Source of the DNA: Prolixibacteraceae bacterium
Lineage (GTDB): Bacteria; Bacteroidota; Bacteroidia; Bacteroidales; Prolixibacteraceae
Assembly: GCA_019720755.1 (NCBI GenBank)
Contig: CP081303.1
Coordinates: 1,178,001 to 1,242,000, forward strand
DNA length: 64,000 nt
Direction of reading: 5' to 3'
In this document: in pieces, positions 16,807 through 26,161 of the stretch
Numbering within the stretch: position 1 is the first letter of the stretch
Layout: the number at the start of each line of letters is the position of its first letter
Notes under the pieces: model-generated
Databases searched by the model: none
Seen by the model: only the letters and a program-made list of their open reading frames with translations
What the model was told of the DNA's origin: nothing
Program-made: the position numbers and the translations under genes

Positions 16807-18024
16807 ATGAGAAATGAGATAGTAATGGCATGGCGCAACTTGTGGCGCAACAAAAGAAGAACATGGACGATGATCTCCTCTATCTTCTTCGGAGTGTTGG
16901 TTTGTAGTTTCATGAGTGGGATGCAGGAAGGGATGTACTCCGGAATGATTCGAAATACCGTTGAGAAGTATTTAGGTTATTATCAGATCCAAGATAAAAG
17001 TTACTGGGAGGATAAGAAGATCAATAATACCATGGAGTGTACCCCAGAATTGATGAAGAAGTGGAGCAATGAAGAGGTCAACTTGGTGCCTAAACTAGAC
17101 TCTTATGCTTTGGTCTCTTATGAGAAGAAGTCTCGCCCTGTAGTTGTTAGAGGGGTGGATATTCCTAATGAGATTCAGATGAGTCATTTCGATAAACAAC
17201 TGCAAGAGGGGGAGATGATTGCTCCGAATGATTATGCTGTTTTGATTGGTTCCACTTTAGCGAGTTATTTGAATGTCTCCCTTGGCGATTCTTTAGTACT
17301 GTTGAGTCAGGGATATCATGGACAAACTGCTGCGGCACTTATCCCTGTGAAGGGGATTGTGAAAGACCCAATTCCTAATATGAATAAACGTTTGGTATAT
17401 ATGCCTTTGGCTACTGCCCAGTCTTTTTATAGTGCCCCCAATAGGGTTACTTCGGTGGCTGTGTTGAAAAACGATAAGTTAGACATGCCTCAATATAGAG
17501 CTTCTTTATCTTCACGACTAGACGCTTCTTTGGTGGCCAAACGTTGGGATGAGTTACAACCAGAATTGATACAACAGATCGAAGGCGATCGAGTAGGTGG
17601 GGATTTAATTAAAGTGATTCTTTTTCTCGTAATCGGCTTTGGGCTTCTAGGTACTGTTACGATGATGGTGGCTGAGAGAAAACGGGAGCTTGGTATTATG
17701 ATTTCAGTTGGAATGCGACGACAAAAATTGGCACGTATACTGATCTATGAGAGTTTTATCATGACATGGATTGGGGTGATTATCGGAGCTCTCTCTTCTT
17801 ATTTGATTCTCTCTTATTATGCTCAAAATCCGATTCCTATGACGGGGGATATGCGTAAGATGATTTTAGAGATGGGATGGGACCCTGTGATGTCTTTCTC
17901 TAATGATCCTATGATTATCTTTAATCAGAGTATTGTGTTGGTTGTGATGATGATATTTATTGCCATCTATCCATGGATTAATGTGATGAAGCTTAAAGAG
18001 CATCTGGCTGTACGTGAACAATAA
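16807..18024 (+). CDS. ABC transporter permease, FtsX/LolE type (first)
   Basis: 405 residues: one transmembrane segment near residues 20-40 (MISSIFFGVLVCSFMSGM), a periplasmic domain (about 50-260, MacB-like), then three transmembrane segments (about 270-290, 320-345, 370-395). The sequence LGTVTMMVAERKRELGIMISVGMRR is the FtsX signature for the loop contacting the ATPase. It pairs with the next permease; together they form a heterodimeric channel. Its stop overlaps the next start (TAATG). Confidence 0.92.
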   Translation: MRNEIVMAWRNLWRNKRRTWTMISSIFFGVLVCSFMSGMQEGMYSGMIRNTVEKYLGYYQIQDKSYWEDKKINNTMECTPELMKKWSNEEVNLVPKLDSYALVSYEKKSRPVVVRGVDIPNEIQMSHFDKQLQEGEMIAPNDYAVLIGSTLASYLNVSLGDSLVLLSQGYHGQTAAALIPVKGIVKDPIPNMNKRLVYMPLATAQSFYSAPNRVTSVAVLKNDKLDMPQYRASLSSRLDASLVAKRWDELQPELIQQIEGDRVGGDLIKVILFLVIGFGLLGTVTMMVAERKRELGIMISVGMRRQKLARILIYESFIMTWIGVIIGALSSYLILSYYAQNPIPMTGDMRKMILEMGWDPVMSFSNDPMIIFNQSIVLVVMMIFIAIYPWINVMKLKEHLAVREQ

Positions 18025-19271
18025 TGAACTCGATAATGAAAAAAAATATATTACAATTGATCTCCATCTCGTGGAGAAATATATGGAGAAATAAGGTTCG
18101 TAGTGCTGTGGTTATCTCTGCGATGGCTATCGGTATGTTTGCTGCAATATTTGCCTCTTCGTTGGCTACTGGTTTGATTGTAGATAAGGTTAAGGAGGGA
18201 ATTGAAGTGGAGACCTCTTATATACAAGTGCATGCACCTAAGTTTAGAGAAGATCTAGACCTTCATCTATCCATGCCTTGGAGTGAAAAGAGACAACAAG
18301 AGATCATGGATATCCCTGGTGTTGATGCCGTTTCACCTCGTTATAAAATGAGTGCGATGGCTTCTACTACTGAAGCAGGCCGTGGTGTGGAGATGTTGGC
18401 TGTAGATCCAACATTAGAAAAAGAGACTAGTACTGTAGCTTCGATGGTAACCGATGGCGTTTGGCTCGATCAAAGCAAACGTCGTAATAGAATTGTTATA
18501 GGAAAGAAGTTGGCTGAAAAACTAAAGGTAAAACTGAAGTCTAAAGTGGTGCTCTCGTTTCAAGATATTCATGGCGATATTGTAGGGGCAGCTTTCCGTG
18601 TGGTTGGAATTTATAATACCACAGACTCTCGTTTTGAAGAGCAGTTTGTATATGTCAAGAATAAGGATATCCAACGTATCGCTTCACTGGATAAAAATAA
18701 GATACAAGAGATTGCTATTCATATTAGTGATGGCGATCAGTTAGATGCCATCAAGAGCGAAGTAGTGAAGAAATTCCCAAATCAAGAGGTGATGGATTGG
18801 AAAGAGATATCTCCTGAACTTGGATACTCTATGGAGATGTCTTCATTCTATATGTTCATCTTTGTGATGATTATTCTCTTTGCTTTAGGTTTCGGTATTG
18901 TAAATACCATGATGATGGTGGTTCTTGAAAGAGTACGTGAGTTTGGTATACTAATGGCTATTGGTATGCAAAGAGCGAAGGTATTCTGGATGGTGATATT
19001 TGAGTCCGTATGGCTCTGTTTGACTGGAGGTGTTGTCGGGATTATCCTCTCTATGATTGCTATTGGTTTGACTCGAGATGGAATCCATGTAGCTTCTACA
19101 GCCGAAGGGTTTGAAGCGATGGGCTATAGCTCAGTGATACGACCTTATGTAGAAATGCATGAGATACTTTTAACCGTATTGATGGTCGTAGTTGCAGGTA
19201 TATTGGCAGCCATTATCCCAGCAAGAAAAGCACTAAAAAATAATCCTTGTGAATCTATTCGTACTATTTAA
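18024..19271 (+). CDS. ABC transporter permease, FtsX/LolE type (second)
   Basis: 415 residues with the same topology: N-terminal helix (about 25-50), periplasmic domain, three C-terminal helices. The loop reads MVVLERVREFGILMAIGMQRAK, the counterpart of that in the first permease. The gene starts in the last base of the previous stop codon, so the two are co-translated. An alternative start is ATG at 18036 (MKKNILQL). The C-terminal PARKALKNNPCESIR is usual for MacB/LolCE-type permeases. Confidence 0.92.
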   Translation: MNSIMKKNILQLISISWRNIWRNKVRSAVVISAMAIGMFAAIFASSLATGLIVDKVKEGIEVETSYIQVHAPKFREDLDLHLSMPWSEKRQQEIMDIPGVDAVSPRYKMSAMASTTEAGRGVEMLAVDPTLEKETSTVASMVTDGVWLDQSKRRNRIVIGKKLAEKLKVKLKSKVVLSFQDIHGDIVGAAFRVVGIYNTTDSRFEEQFVYVKNKDIQRIASLDKNKIQEIAIHISDGDQLDAIKSEVVKKFPNQEVMDWKEISPELGYSMEMSSFYMFIFVMIILFALGFGIVNTMMMVVLERVREFGILMAIGMQRAKVFWMVIFESVWLCLTGGVVGIILSMIAIGLTRDGIHVASTAEGFEAMGYSSVIRPYVEMHEILLTVLMVVVAGILAAIIPARKALKNNPCESIRTI

Positions 19272-19280
19272 TTTATTATC

Positions 19281-19976
19281 ATGGCAGTAATTGAAACAAA
19301 AGATCTATATAAAATATATCATGACGGAGAGAACGAAATCCGTGCAGTCGATGGCGTGAATATCTCGATCAATAAAGGTGAGTTTACGGCAATTGTAGGC
19401 CCTTCAGGGTCAGGTAAAACAACCTTGCTTAATCTATTAGGAGGACTTGATTATGCCACCAAAGGAGAGGTCTTTGTAGAAAATAGTGACCTTGGAACAA
19501 TGACCGACAAGGAGCGCATTGATTTTCGCTTAAATAATATTGGATTTGTTTTTCAGGCCTATAATCTAATCCCTGTGTTGAGTGCAGAGGAGAATGTTGG
19601 ATTTGTAATGGAACTCCAGGGTTGTCCTGCTAATGAACGACATGATCGTGCGGTTGCATTGCTTAAAGAGGTTGGACTTGAGGGAAGAGAAAATCAAAGA
19701 CCTAGTAAACTATCTGGTGGACAACAACAACGTGTTGCTGTTGCGAGAGCTTTGGCTTCTAAGCCAGCTTTTGTGTTGGCTGATGAGCCTACTGCCAACC
19801 TCGATTCTCATGCTACTGCTTCGTTGTTGTCAACAATGGAGAAGTTAAACGAAAAGGAGGGAATTACTTTTGTCTTCTCAACCCACGATCCTCGTGTAAT
19901 GAAACGTGCTCGTCGTATTATTGAGATTGAAGATGGTAAGATCATCCATGACTATGTCAAAGAGCCAGAAGCGTAA
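19281..19976 (+). CDS. ABC transporter ATPase, LolD/MacB type
   Basis: 231 residues. Walker A GPSGSGKTTL (about residue 39-48), Q-loop FVFQAYNLIP, signature LSGGQQQRVAVARAL, Walker B FVLADEPTANLD and the H-loop STHD. All key residues are present. It would power the two permeases in extracting a lipid or lipoprotein, or in moving a small molecule to the periplasmic side. Confidence 0.95.
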   Translation: MAVIETKDLYKIYHDGENEIRAVDGVNISINKGEFTAIVGPSGSGKTTLLNLLGGLDYATKGEVFVENSDLGTMTDKERIDFRLNNIGFVFQAYNLIPVLSAEENVGFVMELQGCPANERHDRAVALLKEVGLEGRENQRPSKLSGGQQQRVAVARALASKPAFVLADEPTANLDSHATASLLSTMEKLNEKEGITFVFSTHDPRVMKRARRIIEIEDGKIIHDYVKEPEA

Positions 19977-19993
19977 TAAATAGCCTCTTTGTT

Positions 19994-21184
19994 ATGAAAA
20001 GATTACATACATTATCCACGATGATAATGATTATCTTGTGCCTTACGAGAGTAAGTGCACAGGATAAGAATTATCAAATATCTGGATATATAAAGAATAT
20101 GGAGGGACTATTTTTTATGGACCCTGCCTCGCAACAGTTGATGGGCATGTCCTCTAGTGTAATGGACTATAATTTAACCCACCAACGTTTTAATTTCGAC
20201 TATTTTGTCTCTTCGGACCTTGTATTTACCATGCAAATGCGAACGCGTCTCTATGCAGGAAGTATGGTGCGTTATGTTCCTCAGTTTGCGGAACTTACTG
20301 CCGTAGACAATGGAAAGGTTGATATGTCATGGAACCTTGCTACTGGAGACAGTTGGTTTCTGAATACCAATATAGATCGACTTTATCTTGACTACACTTA
20401 TGGAGAGTGGAATGTTACTGTTGGTCGACAGCGTATCAATTGGGGGATCAACTTTATATGGAATCCCAACGACCTATTTAATACCTACAACTATCTTGAT
20501 TTTGATTATGAGGAGAGACCCGGTACTGATGCTGTTAAGTTGACTAGATACTTCGGTTATACATCTTCATTTGAGGTGGCCTATAAGATGGCTGACAACA
20601 TGATAGATAGGACTTTGGCAGCTTCTTATCGTTTCAACTATAAGAACTATGATATCCAGTTAATTGGAGGATGGAAAGGGTACGATATGGTAATCGGAAC
20701 TGGTTGGACAGGAGATATATCTGGTGCCGGTTTTCGAGGAGAAGTCTCCTATTTTCAACCAATGACGGGTTATAAAGATAAGTCTGAAGAGGCTTTGGTC
20801 GCTTCTTTATCTCTAGATTATACATTCCCTAAAGGACTCTATCTACAATCTAGTTTTTTATACAATAGTTTAGGAACAACTGGGGATATTAATCAAATGA
20901 GTTTGCAATATGTAGATACGAACCTATCTGCAAAGAACCTATCATTAGGAAAATATGAGGGATTTATGCAAGCGAGTTATCAGCTCTCACCAATTGTTTA
21001 TCTTTCGGGATCTACCATCATAAATCTATCAGATTGGTCAGGATATATAGGACCTAGTGTAACCTTCTCTCTAATGGATGATTTGGAGTTGATGGCTATG
21101 GGGCAGGTGTTCTGGGGGAAAGATCTAACAGAGTATGGTACCCAGCCTAATAGTGTCTATCTACGATTAAAATATAGCTTCTAA
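19994..21184 (+). CDS. Outer-membrane beta-barrel protein of the ABC operon
   Basis: 396 residues, signal peptide (MKRLHTLSTMIMIILCLTRVSAQ). Many alternating strands (FNFDYFVSSDLVFTMQMRTRLY, DRLYLDYTYGEWNVTVGRQRINWG) and a C-terminal phenylalanine (LRLKYSF), the normal signature of an outer-membrane barrel. The GRQRINWGINFIWNPND segment resembles DUF1302-like/porin proteins. It lies 17 nt after the ATPase gene and closes the operon before a terminator. It is probably the outer-membrane exit or acceptor of the ABC system, by inference. Confidence 0.85.
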   Translation: MKRLHTLSTMIMIILCLTRVSAQDKNYQISGYIKNMEGLFFMDPASQQLMGMSSSVMDYNLTHQRFNFDYFVSSDLVFTMQMRTRLYAGSMVRYVPQFAELTAVDNGKVDMSWNLATGDSWFLNTNIDRLYLDYTYGEWNVTVGRQRINWGINFIWNPNDLFNTYNYLDFDYEERPGTDAVKLTRYFGYTSSFEVAYKMADNMIDRTLAASYRFNYKNYDIQLIGGWKGYDMVIGTGWTGDISGAGFRGEVSYFQPMTGYKDKSEEALVASLSLDYTFPKGLYLQSSFLYNSLGTTGDINQMSLQYVDTNLSAKNLSLGKYEGFMQASYQLSPIVYLSGSTIINLSDWSGYIGPSVTFSLMDDLELMAMGQVFWGKDLTEYGTQPNSVYLRLKYSF

Positions 21185-21207
21185 GTCCTTTCTTAGAATA
21201 GAATGAT

Positions 21208-21245
21208 AAGAGACATTTCCTTTTTATAGGATTGTCTCTTTTTTT
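21208..21245 (+). terminator. Terminator of the TetR-ABC operon
   Basis: AAGAGACA (21208-21215) pairs with TGTCTCTT (21233-21240) and is followed by T's. Confidence 0.75.
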
Positions 21246-21304
21246 CTTATATCGAAGCGTACAATCGATGATGACAACTTCTCTCTCTTGCTCTTCTATG
21301 TATA

Positions 21305-21342
21305 TAGAAAAAAAGAGGCCATTACTTTCGTAATAGCCTCTT
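21305..21342 (-). terminator. Terminator of the ferredoxin gene
   Basis: AAGAGGC-C-ATTAC (21313-21325) pairs with GTAAT-A-GCCTCTT (21330-21342), 12 pairs and one mismatch. On the minus strand the second arm is followed by a T-run. Confidence 0.8.
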
Positions 21343-21369
21343 ATGATAAGAATCCCTACGGGAAATTTC

Positions 21370-21537
21370 TTACTCAGCTGAGATAGCTTCAACTGGACAA
21401 ACCTCTGCACAAGAACCACAGTCAGTACATAGATCTGAATCAATTTTATAGATATCACCCTCAGCAATAGCTTCTACTGGACACTCATCAATACAAGTTC
21501 CACAAGCAATACATTCGTCAGAAATAACGTAAGCCAT
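21370..21537 (-). CDS. 2[4Fe-4S] ferredoxin (55 aa)
   Basis: The minus-strand frame encodes a short protein with two CxxCxxCxxxCP clusters: CIACGTCIDECP at residues 9-20 and CTDCGSCAEVCP at 37-48, both with a following VEAI. Each supplies four Cys ligands for a 4Fe-4S cluster, as in clostridial-type ferredoxins. It starts at MAYVISDE and ends AISAE. It would carry low-potential electrons in the cytosol. It is monocistronic, with its own terminator and a -7-like element upstream. Confidence 0.95.
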   Translation of the reverse strand: MAYVISDECIACGTCIDECPVEAIAEGDIYKIDSDLCTDCGSCAEVCPVEAISAE

Positions 21538-21889
21538 AATTTTAAATTATTAGATTTTCTCAATAAAACGTGAAACAAATTTATGAAACATTTAGCTTTC
21601 GTCCATCCAATAATGGGTATGAAATTACCTTATATGGCTTATTTGTATTCATTCAATTTTAGATAAACACCTTGGTGTCTTTATTTGGGTGTTCTATATT
21701 TCTGTATATGAGAAAGGTATCAATAAGAGACTTAAAACAAGAAGTTGTTCTCCAACAAATCGTTTTGTAGTAAGAATACTACAGAATGTATTTAACATCT
21801 CTATTATTCATGATTTCTTAGGAGTTTTGAGCAAGATTAAACTCTCATTTTTCTATCCATGAAGAGGTGTTTCATCATCAATAACTTAT
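21538..21889. other. Intergenic stretch upstream of the ferredoxin gene
   Basis: About 350 nt with no gene seen. It contains the ferredoxin promoter candidate; a weak inverted repeat near 21822-21844 lacks a T-run. Confidence 0.5.
21576..21583 (-). promoter_or_regulatory. -7-like element for the ferredoxin gene
   Basis: On the minus strand it reads TAAATTTG (TAnnTTTG), 38 nt upstream of the start. No -33 TTG at ideal spacing was found. Confidence 0.4.
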
Positions 21890-24295
21890 CTATTTAAAAT
21901 TAAATCTATAGGTGATACTTGGGATAATACTAAAAAGAGAGTATTCTGTAATAGAGATAGTGGATGGACTTCCATCTGTTGGTTTTGTAATTGACGTTGT
22001 GTAATTATATGGATTCTTTCTAGCGTAAACATTGTATGCGCCAAATGTCCATGTTCGTCGTCCTCTTTTGCGATCTTTGTGGAATGATATGGAGCAGTCA
22101 AGTCGATGGTATAACTTCATTCTTTTATTGTTCATTTTAGGAACAATCAATCCTACGGAACCTTCTGTTGTTGTATAGTAGGACGTTGGGATTGTAATAG
22201 GATATCCTGAAGATAGAATATAGTTTGCTCCAAATTCTATATTCTTAGAGAATTTATGTTGTAATACCAAAGAGAAGTCGTGAGTTCTATCGTAACGATA
22301 TGGAAACCAATTTCCATTGTTTAGAGCTGCAAAGTTGCGTTCATTACGACTCAGTGTATAGGCAATCCATCCAGTGGTTTTTCCCATATCTTTTTTTAGA
22401 AGTACATCCATTCCATAGGCACGACCATCTCCTCTAGTTACTTCATCCTCCCAATGTTCTGAGCTTTCGAAAACTCCATACTTAAAATCGATTTGATTGG
22501 TCATCTTCTTGGCCCAACCTTCTATCGAAAAGCTTACACTTGGAGAGAGTTGAACTAAAGCTCCAACGGTGAATTGTTGGCAATTACTAGGCGGTATTTT
22601 AACTGTAGCAGGAACCCATATGCTCGTTCCCAATGCAAAGTTATTTTGTGAAAGTAGATGTATCGGTTGATTCATCAGAGAGTAGGATGCCTTCAGTGAA
22701 ACAAAATCAGATGCCAGGTATCTTATTGCCACTCTTGGTTCATAATATTGAAACAATTTATCTTTTGCTTGGTATATTGCATAACGTAATCCCATCTTAA
22801 GTTTCCAACGATAATTTGGGTCTGTTTCCCACTCAATGAATGCTGCTCCCTCCTTGGTATTGGTATCCAATGTCCCTTGTATATTTGACTTTGTGCCACT
22901 CTCATCTGTAGTGGTGGTAACATTCTTCCCTGGAGTAAATTGATGATATACGCCAGACATTCCCCATTTGATTTTGTTTGAAGCTGAAAGAAGGAGCCTA
23001 CTGTCGTATTTCAACCCCCAATCGGTTACCTTCGAAGTATAATTGTTTTTGAAGTTGCTTTTATATTCGATCTTGTTATTCTCTATTGTTGTATTAATAT
23101 CCTCTTCTGAACTCATTTTTGTCAAATATTCATACATAGAGGAGTATACCGTTAGGTTCGAATACCAACGAGATGAATGAATTTGGTTCAGTCGCAATGA
23201 AGAGGTGAGATTTCCCCAATTAATATTCATGTCAAGTGAAGATTTCTCCTCCCCGAACTCATTACTTTTAGTGGACTTATTGTTTACACCAAACTGATCC
23301 GTTCCTTTATATATACTAAAATATGCTTTGGTGTTTGGAGCGATGCTATAAGTAATCTTCCCTGTCATATCGTAGAAATAAGAGGTGAATTTAGTATCCT
23401 CTTTGGTTCCTGAATTTGCATTTTTATTATTGTAATTTTTAATAAAAGGTTGCATCAAGAGATCAATATAGGTCCTTCTTCCTGTAAACATAAATGCCCC
23501 TTTCCCTCCATTTATAGGCCCTTCAATTAATCCTTTACTAGAGATGGTGCCGATGGATATGTCTCCTGTGATATGGTCTCTATTTCCCTCTTTCATCGAA
23601 ATATCCACTACAGAGGATAGACGCCCGCCGTATTCTGCAGAGAATCCCCCTTTATAAAAGTCCACATTTCTTATTGCCTCTGGAGTGAAGATAGAGAATA
23701 GTCCAAGTACATGGGATGCATTATAGACTGGAACATTGTCTATCAAGAACAAGTTTTGGTCTGGGCTTCCTCCCCTTACGATCAATGAGCTACTTCCTTC
23801 GCTACCACCACTTACTCCAGGAAGCATCTGTATTGCTTTAATAATATCTTTTTCTCCGGCAAGAGATGGCAGGTTTTCGATCTGTTTGGGACTGATGGTA
23901 TGGGCGCTTACTTGTGCATTCCGAAGAGTCATTGTTCGCTGGGCTCCTGTTACTTTCACCTCTCCAATTTCTTGTGTGGAGGGGGATAATTCCACTTGAA
24001 TCGAACCATTTTTTATTTGATTGAATGGAATTGTTTTTGAGTCATATCCCATACATTGTACCCTTATCTCTTTGTGGTCCTGTTCTTTTGTAATAAAGGA
24101 GAAATATCCTTCGGTATTGGTAACGCCTCCACTTTTTGAAGGGTACAGAACTACCACTGCTCCGATAATAGACTCTCCATTGCTTTTATCCAATACTTTT
24201 CCTTGAATTGTCTGATTCTGTCCAACTCCTCTTGTCGTGACAAAGAACATGCATAGCATGAATAGGATTAGCTCTTTTATATTAGGTGATATCAT
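21890..24295 (-). CDS. TonB-dependent receptor with carboxypeptidase-regulatory-like domain
   Basis: 801 residues. Signal peptide to about residue 25 (...TTRGVGQ), carboxypeptidase-regulatory-like domain about 28-112 (GKVLDKSNGESIIGAVVVLYP, GYFSFI), plug about 130-240 (IKAIQMLPGVSG, SLIVRGGSPDQNLFLIDNVP), then a 22-stranded barrel ending at YRFNFK. It lies two bases downstream of the DUF4249 lipoprotein gene in transcription order, so they form a pair. Such pairs occur in Bacteroidota for uptake of unknown ligands (not glycan SusCD). An overlapping frame at 21886-22101 is a shadow. Confidence 0.92.
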   Translation of the reverse strand: MISPNIKELILFMLCMFFVTTRGVGQNQTIQGKVLDKSNGESIIGAVVVLYPSKSGGVTNTEGYFSFITKEQDHKEIRVQCMGYDSKTIPFNQIKNGSIQVELSPSTQEIGEVKVTGAQRTMTLRNAQVSAHTISPKQIENLPSLAGEKDIIKAIQMLPGVSGGSEGSSSLIVRGGSPDQNLFLIDNVPVYNASHVLGLFSIFTPEAIRNVDFYKGGFSAEYGGRLSSVVDISMKEGNRDHITGDISIGTISSKGLIEGPINGGKGAFMFTGRRTYIDLLMQPFIKNYNNKNANSGTKEDTKFTSYFYDMTGKITYSIAPNTKAYFSIYKGTDQFGVNNKSTKSNEFGEEKSSLDMNINWGNLTSSLRLNQIHSSRWYSNLTVYSSMYEYLTKMSSEEDINTTIENNKIEYKSNFKNNYTSKVTDWGLKYDSRLLLSASNKIKWGMSGVYHQFTPGKNVTTTTDESGTKSNIQGTLDTNTKEGAAFIEWETDPNYRWKLKMGLRYAIYQAKDKLFQYYEPRVAIRYLASDFVSLKASYSLMNQPIHLLSQNNFALGTSIWVPATVKIPPSNCQQFTVGALVQLSPSVSFSIEGWAKKMTNQIDFKYGVFESSEHWEDEVTRGDGRAYGMDVLLKKDMGKTTGWIAYTLSRNERNFAALNNGNWFPYRYDRTHDFSLVLQHKFSKNIEFGANYILSSGYPITIPTSYYTTTEGSVGLIVPKMNNKRMKLYHRLDCSISFHKDRKRGRRTWTFGAYNVYARKNPYNYTTSITKPTDGSPSTISITEYSLFSIIPSITYRFNFK

Positions 24296-24297
24296 GT

Positions 24298-25497
24298 CTA
24301 TTCTTTTTCTTCGTTTTCTTGTTCAATCGTATTCGAGTAGTAGAGTGTTTTGGTTGTGCTATTTATTCCACCAAATATGCCTGTCCCATTTTTTATGTTG
24401 GATTGAATAGGAATGATAGGGGAGAAGCTCCCATTGCTATTTTGTTGAATGGTTAGGTCTCTAATATAGCGATTACTGTGTTCTGACATACGTATGATAT
24501 GAGCTTTATACTCGTAGATAACATCCTCTTTCATCTTCATAACCTCCTCTTTTTGGAGGGAAGTATTCTTCTGTTCGGGAGTATATATAGAGAGCTCTTT
24601 TTCATTATAATCTTTATAGTTCCCAACCAAAATCTCGTTGAAACTACTGTTTTTAGAGTAATAGTAGTCATTTGCGTTTACAGCTACTTGGGTTATTTCA
24701 GATTGTTTATAAACCACCTTTATAGCCTCGTGTAAAGAGTATATATATGGTTTAATCGTTCCGTCATACTTCTCTTTCCATAGGTTTAATGTTTCGGTGG
24801 GTACATTGCCATAATTGTTCGGATTTTGTTCGAACCACTCTTTTATTTCTGTGAATGGCATCTCTAATGATGCATGACTTTGGATAAAAGATACAAATAG
24901 AGAAGAAGCTCCCATCGCTTTTAGTCTCTCGATAGCATCTGTAGTAATTACTACTGTCTCAGGGAAAGAACTTGTTCTTTCTACTTGGATTTTGACATAA
25001 CAGTTCTCTTCCCAATCTTTTTCTAGTAAAAAACTCGTTTTAAAGTAACGGTCACCAATCGTATTGGCTCCAAGAAGAACTCTAGATTCTAACGATGTTT
25101 CAAAACTTTTAAAGACAAATGCTTTCGGGGCAAAATCTTCCGCTTCTATTACTTTATTATCTAATGTTGTTATTTCAAGTCGATATGAATTTTCATCTTT
25201 TGGAGTCGCTTTCGATAGATACTTCTGAAGGTCACTGTTGTAAGTTAGAGGTGTCTCAATACCATCTTGATCTACTATCTTTACCTCCTTTAAATCCAGC
25301 GTTTTGGGGGGTGTCTTGTCATTCAGTTTTTTAGAGAGGTGAATACTCACTTCCCAAGGAGAATTTGAAGAGAAGGTACATTGAACCACTAACTGTGGCT
25401 TGATCTCTTGTAGGTAATCATTAGTGACATCTTTCTTACATCCTCCTACAAGTAGGAGGATTAATAGAATGCCTATCAGATTCGCTTTGTCTTTCAT
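24298..25497 (-). CDS. DUF4249 outer-membrane lipoprotein
   Basis: 399 residues. The signal sequence ends in lipobox LVGGC with lipidated Cys20. The following domain shows the DUF4249 pattern (LVVQCTFSSNSPWEVSIHLSK, LKEVKIVDQDGIETPL, YRLEITTLDNKVIEAEDFAP). It is the surface or periplasmic partner of the TonB receptor encoded directly downstream (2 nt gap) on the same strand. Ligand unknown. Confidence 0.9.
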   Translation of the reverse strand: MKDKANLIGILLILLLVGGCKKDVTNDYLQEIKPQLVVQCTFSSNSPWEVSIHLSKKLNDKTPPKTLDLKEVKIVDQDGIETPLTYNSDLQKYLSKATPKDENSYRLEITTLDNKVIEAEDFAPKAFVFKSFETSLESRVLLGANTIGDRYFKTSFLLEKDWEENCYVKIQVERTSSFPETVVITTDAIERLKAMGASSLFVSFIQSHASLEMPFTEIKEWFEQNPNNYGNVPTETLNLWKEKYDGTIKPYIYSLHEAIKVVYKQSEITQVAVNANDYYYSKNSSFNEILVGNYKDYNEKELSIYTPEQKNTSLQKEEVMKMKEDVIYEYKAHIIRMSEHSNRYIRDLTIQQNSNGSFSPIIPIQSNIKNGTGIFGGINSTTKTLYYSNTIEQENEEKE

Positions 25498-25694
25498 ATA
25501 TATATGATTATATTTAATGTAAATATATGTTATATGTGTAAATAGATGCGCGCTTATTACGTTTTCTTGTAATAATGTTCATGATAGTAATCAAGGACAT
25601 AGAGAGGTGTTATCCTTTTGATAGAGAAAGTAATGTAGAAGGATATAAAATTTGGTCTATAGGGGATTTTTCAAAAGCTTTAAATTGAATGGAA

Positions 25695-25732
25695 AAGAGT
25701 AGTAAACCTAATTGATTTAGGTCCAAAACTCT
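25695..25732 (-). terminator. Possible terminator of the GYF_2/DUF2752 operon
   Basis: AGAGT...ACTCT and ACCTAA...TTAGGT form a two-part stem downstream of the DUF2752 stop. On the minus strand it is followed only by CTTTTCC, so it is weak. Confidence 0.35.
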
Positions 25733-25751
25733 CTTCTATTCAAATAACATT

Positions 25752-26156
25752 CTATATTATATTATTTCTAATAAGAAAAAACAACGTGATGGTAATAGCA
25801 CTAATATAGATCGCACTTCTACCGTATAATATATTTCGGATACGGTTGCATTTACCATGTTTAATAGATTGATACTCTACAAACCAACCTAATAGAATAT
25901 AGGGAATGGCAATAATTACGAAGGTGTTATATCGGCATGCTTCCATTATATTTCCATGCAATAGTTGGTGTATTGCTCTTTGTGATCCACAACCAGGACA
26001 TTGTAGTCCCGTAAGTTGCAAAAAGGTGCACTTTGGAAACATATTTGAGCGTTGAGGATCTATATAAAAATATAGAGATACTGCTGCAATGAGTAGCAGT
26101 ATCCCCATTATCCCTATGGATATTACTATTTTTTTATTTTTTGCTATTCCAAACAT
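25752..26156 (-). CDS. DUF2752 domain protein
   Basis: 134 residues with three hydrophobic segments (about 10-30, 78-98, 112-130). The DUF2752 signature is present: FLQLTGLQCPGCGSQRAIHQLLHGNIMEA, with the conserved CPGCG. It is five bases after the stop of the next GYF_2-CD225 gene upstream on the minus strand, so it is the last gene of a four-gene set. Function not established for the family; the CxxCG suggests metal or redox binding. Confidence 0.9.
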   Translation of the reverse strand: MFGIAKNKKIVISIGIMGILLLIAAVSLYFYIDPQRSNMFPKCTFLQLTGLQCPGCGSQRAIHQLLHGNIMEACRYNTFVIIAIPYILLGWFVEYQSIKHGKCNRIRNILYGRSAIYISAITITLFFLIRNNII

Positions 26157-26161
26157 TCCTT

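Noticed and set aside
19118-19135. tRNA-like 5' sequence GGGCTATAGCTCAGT
   Set aside because: It resembles the start of a tRNA gene but lies within the second permease reading frame (GYSS), with no acceptor or T-stem downstream.
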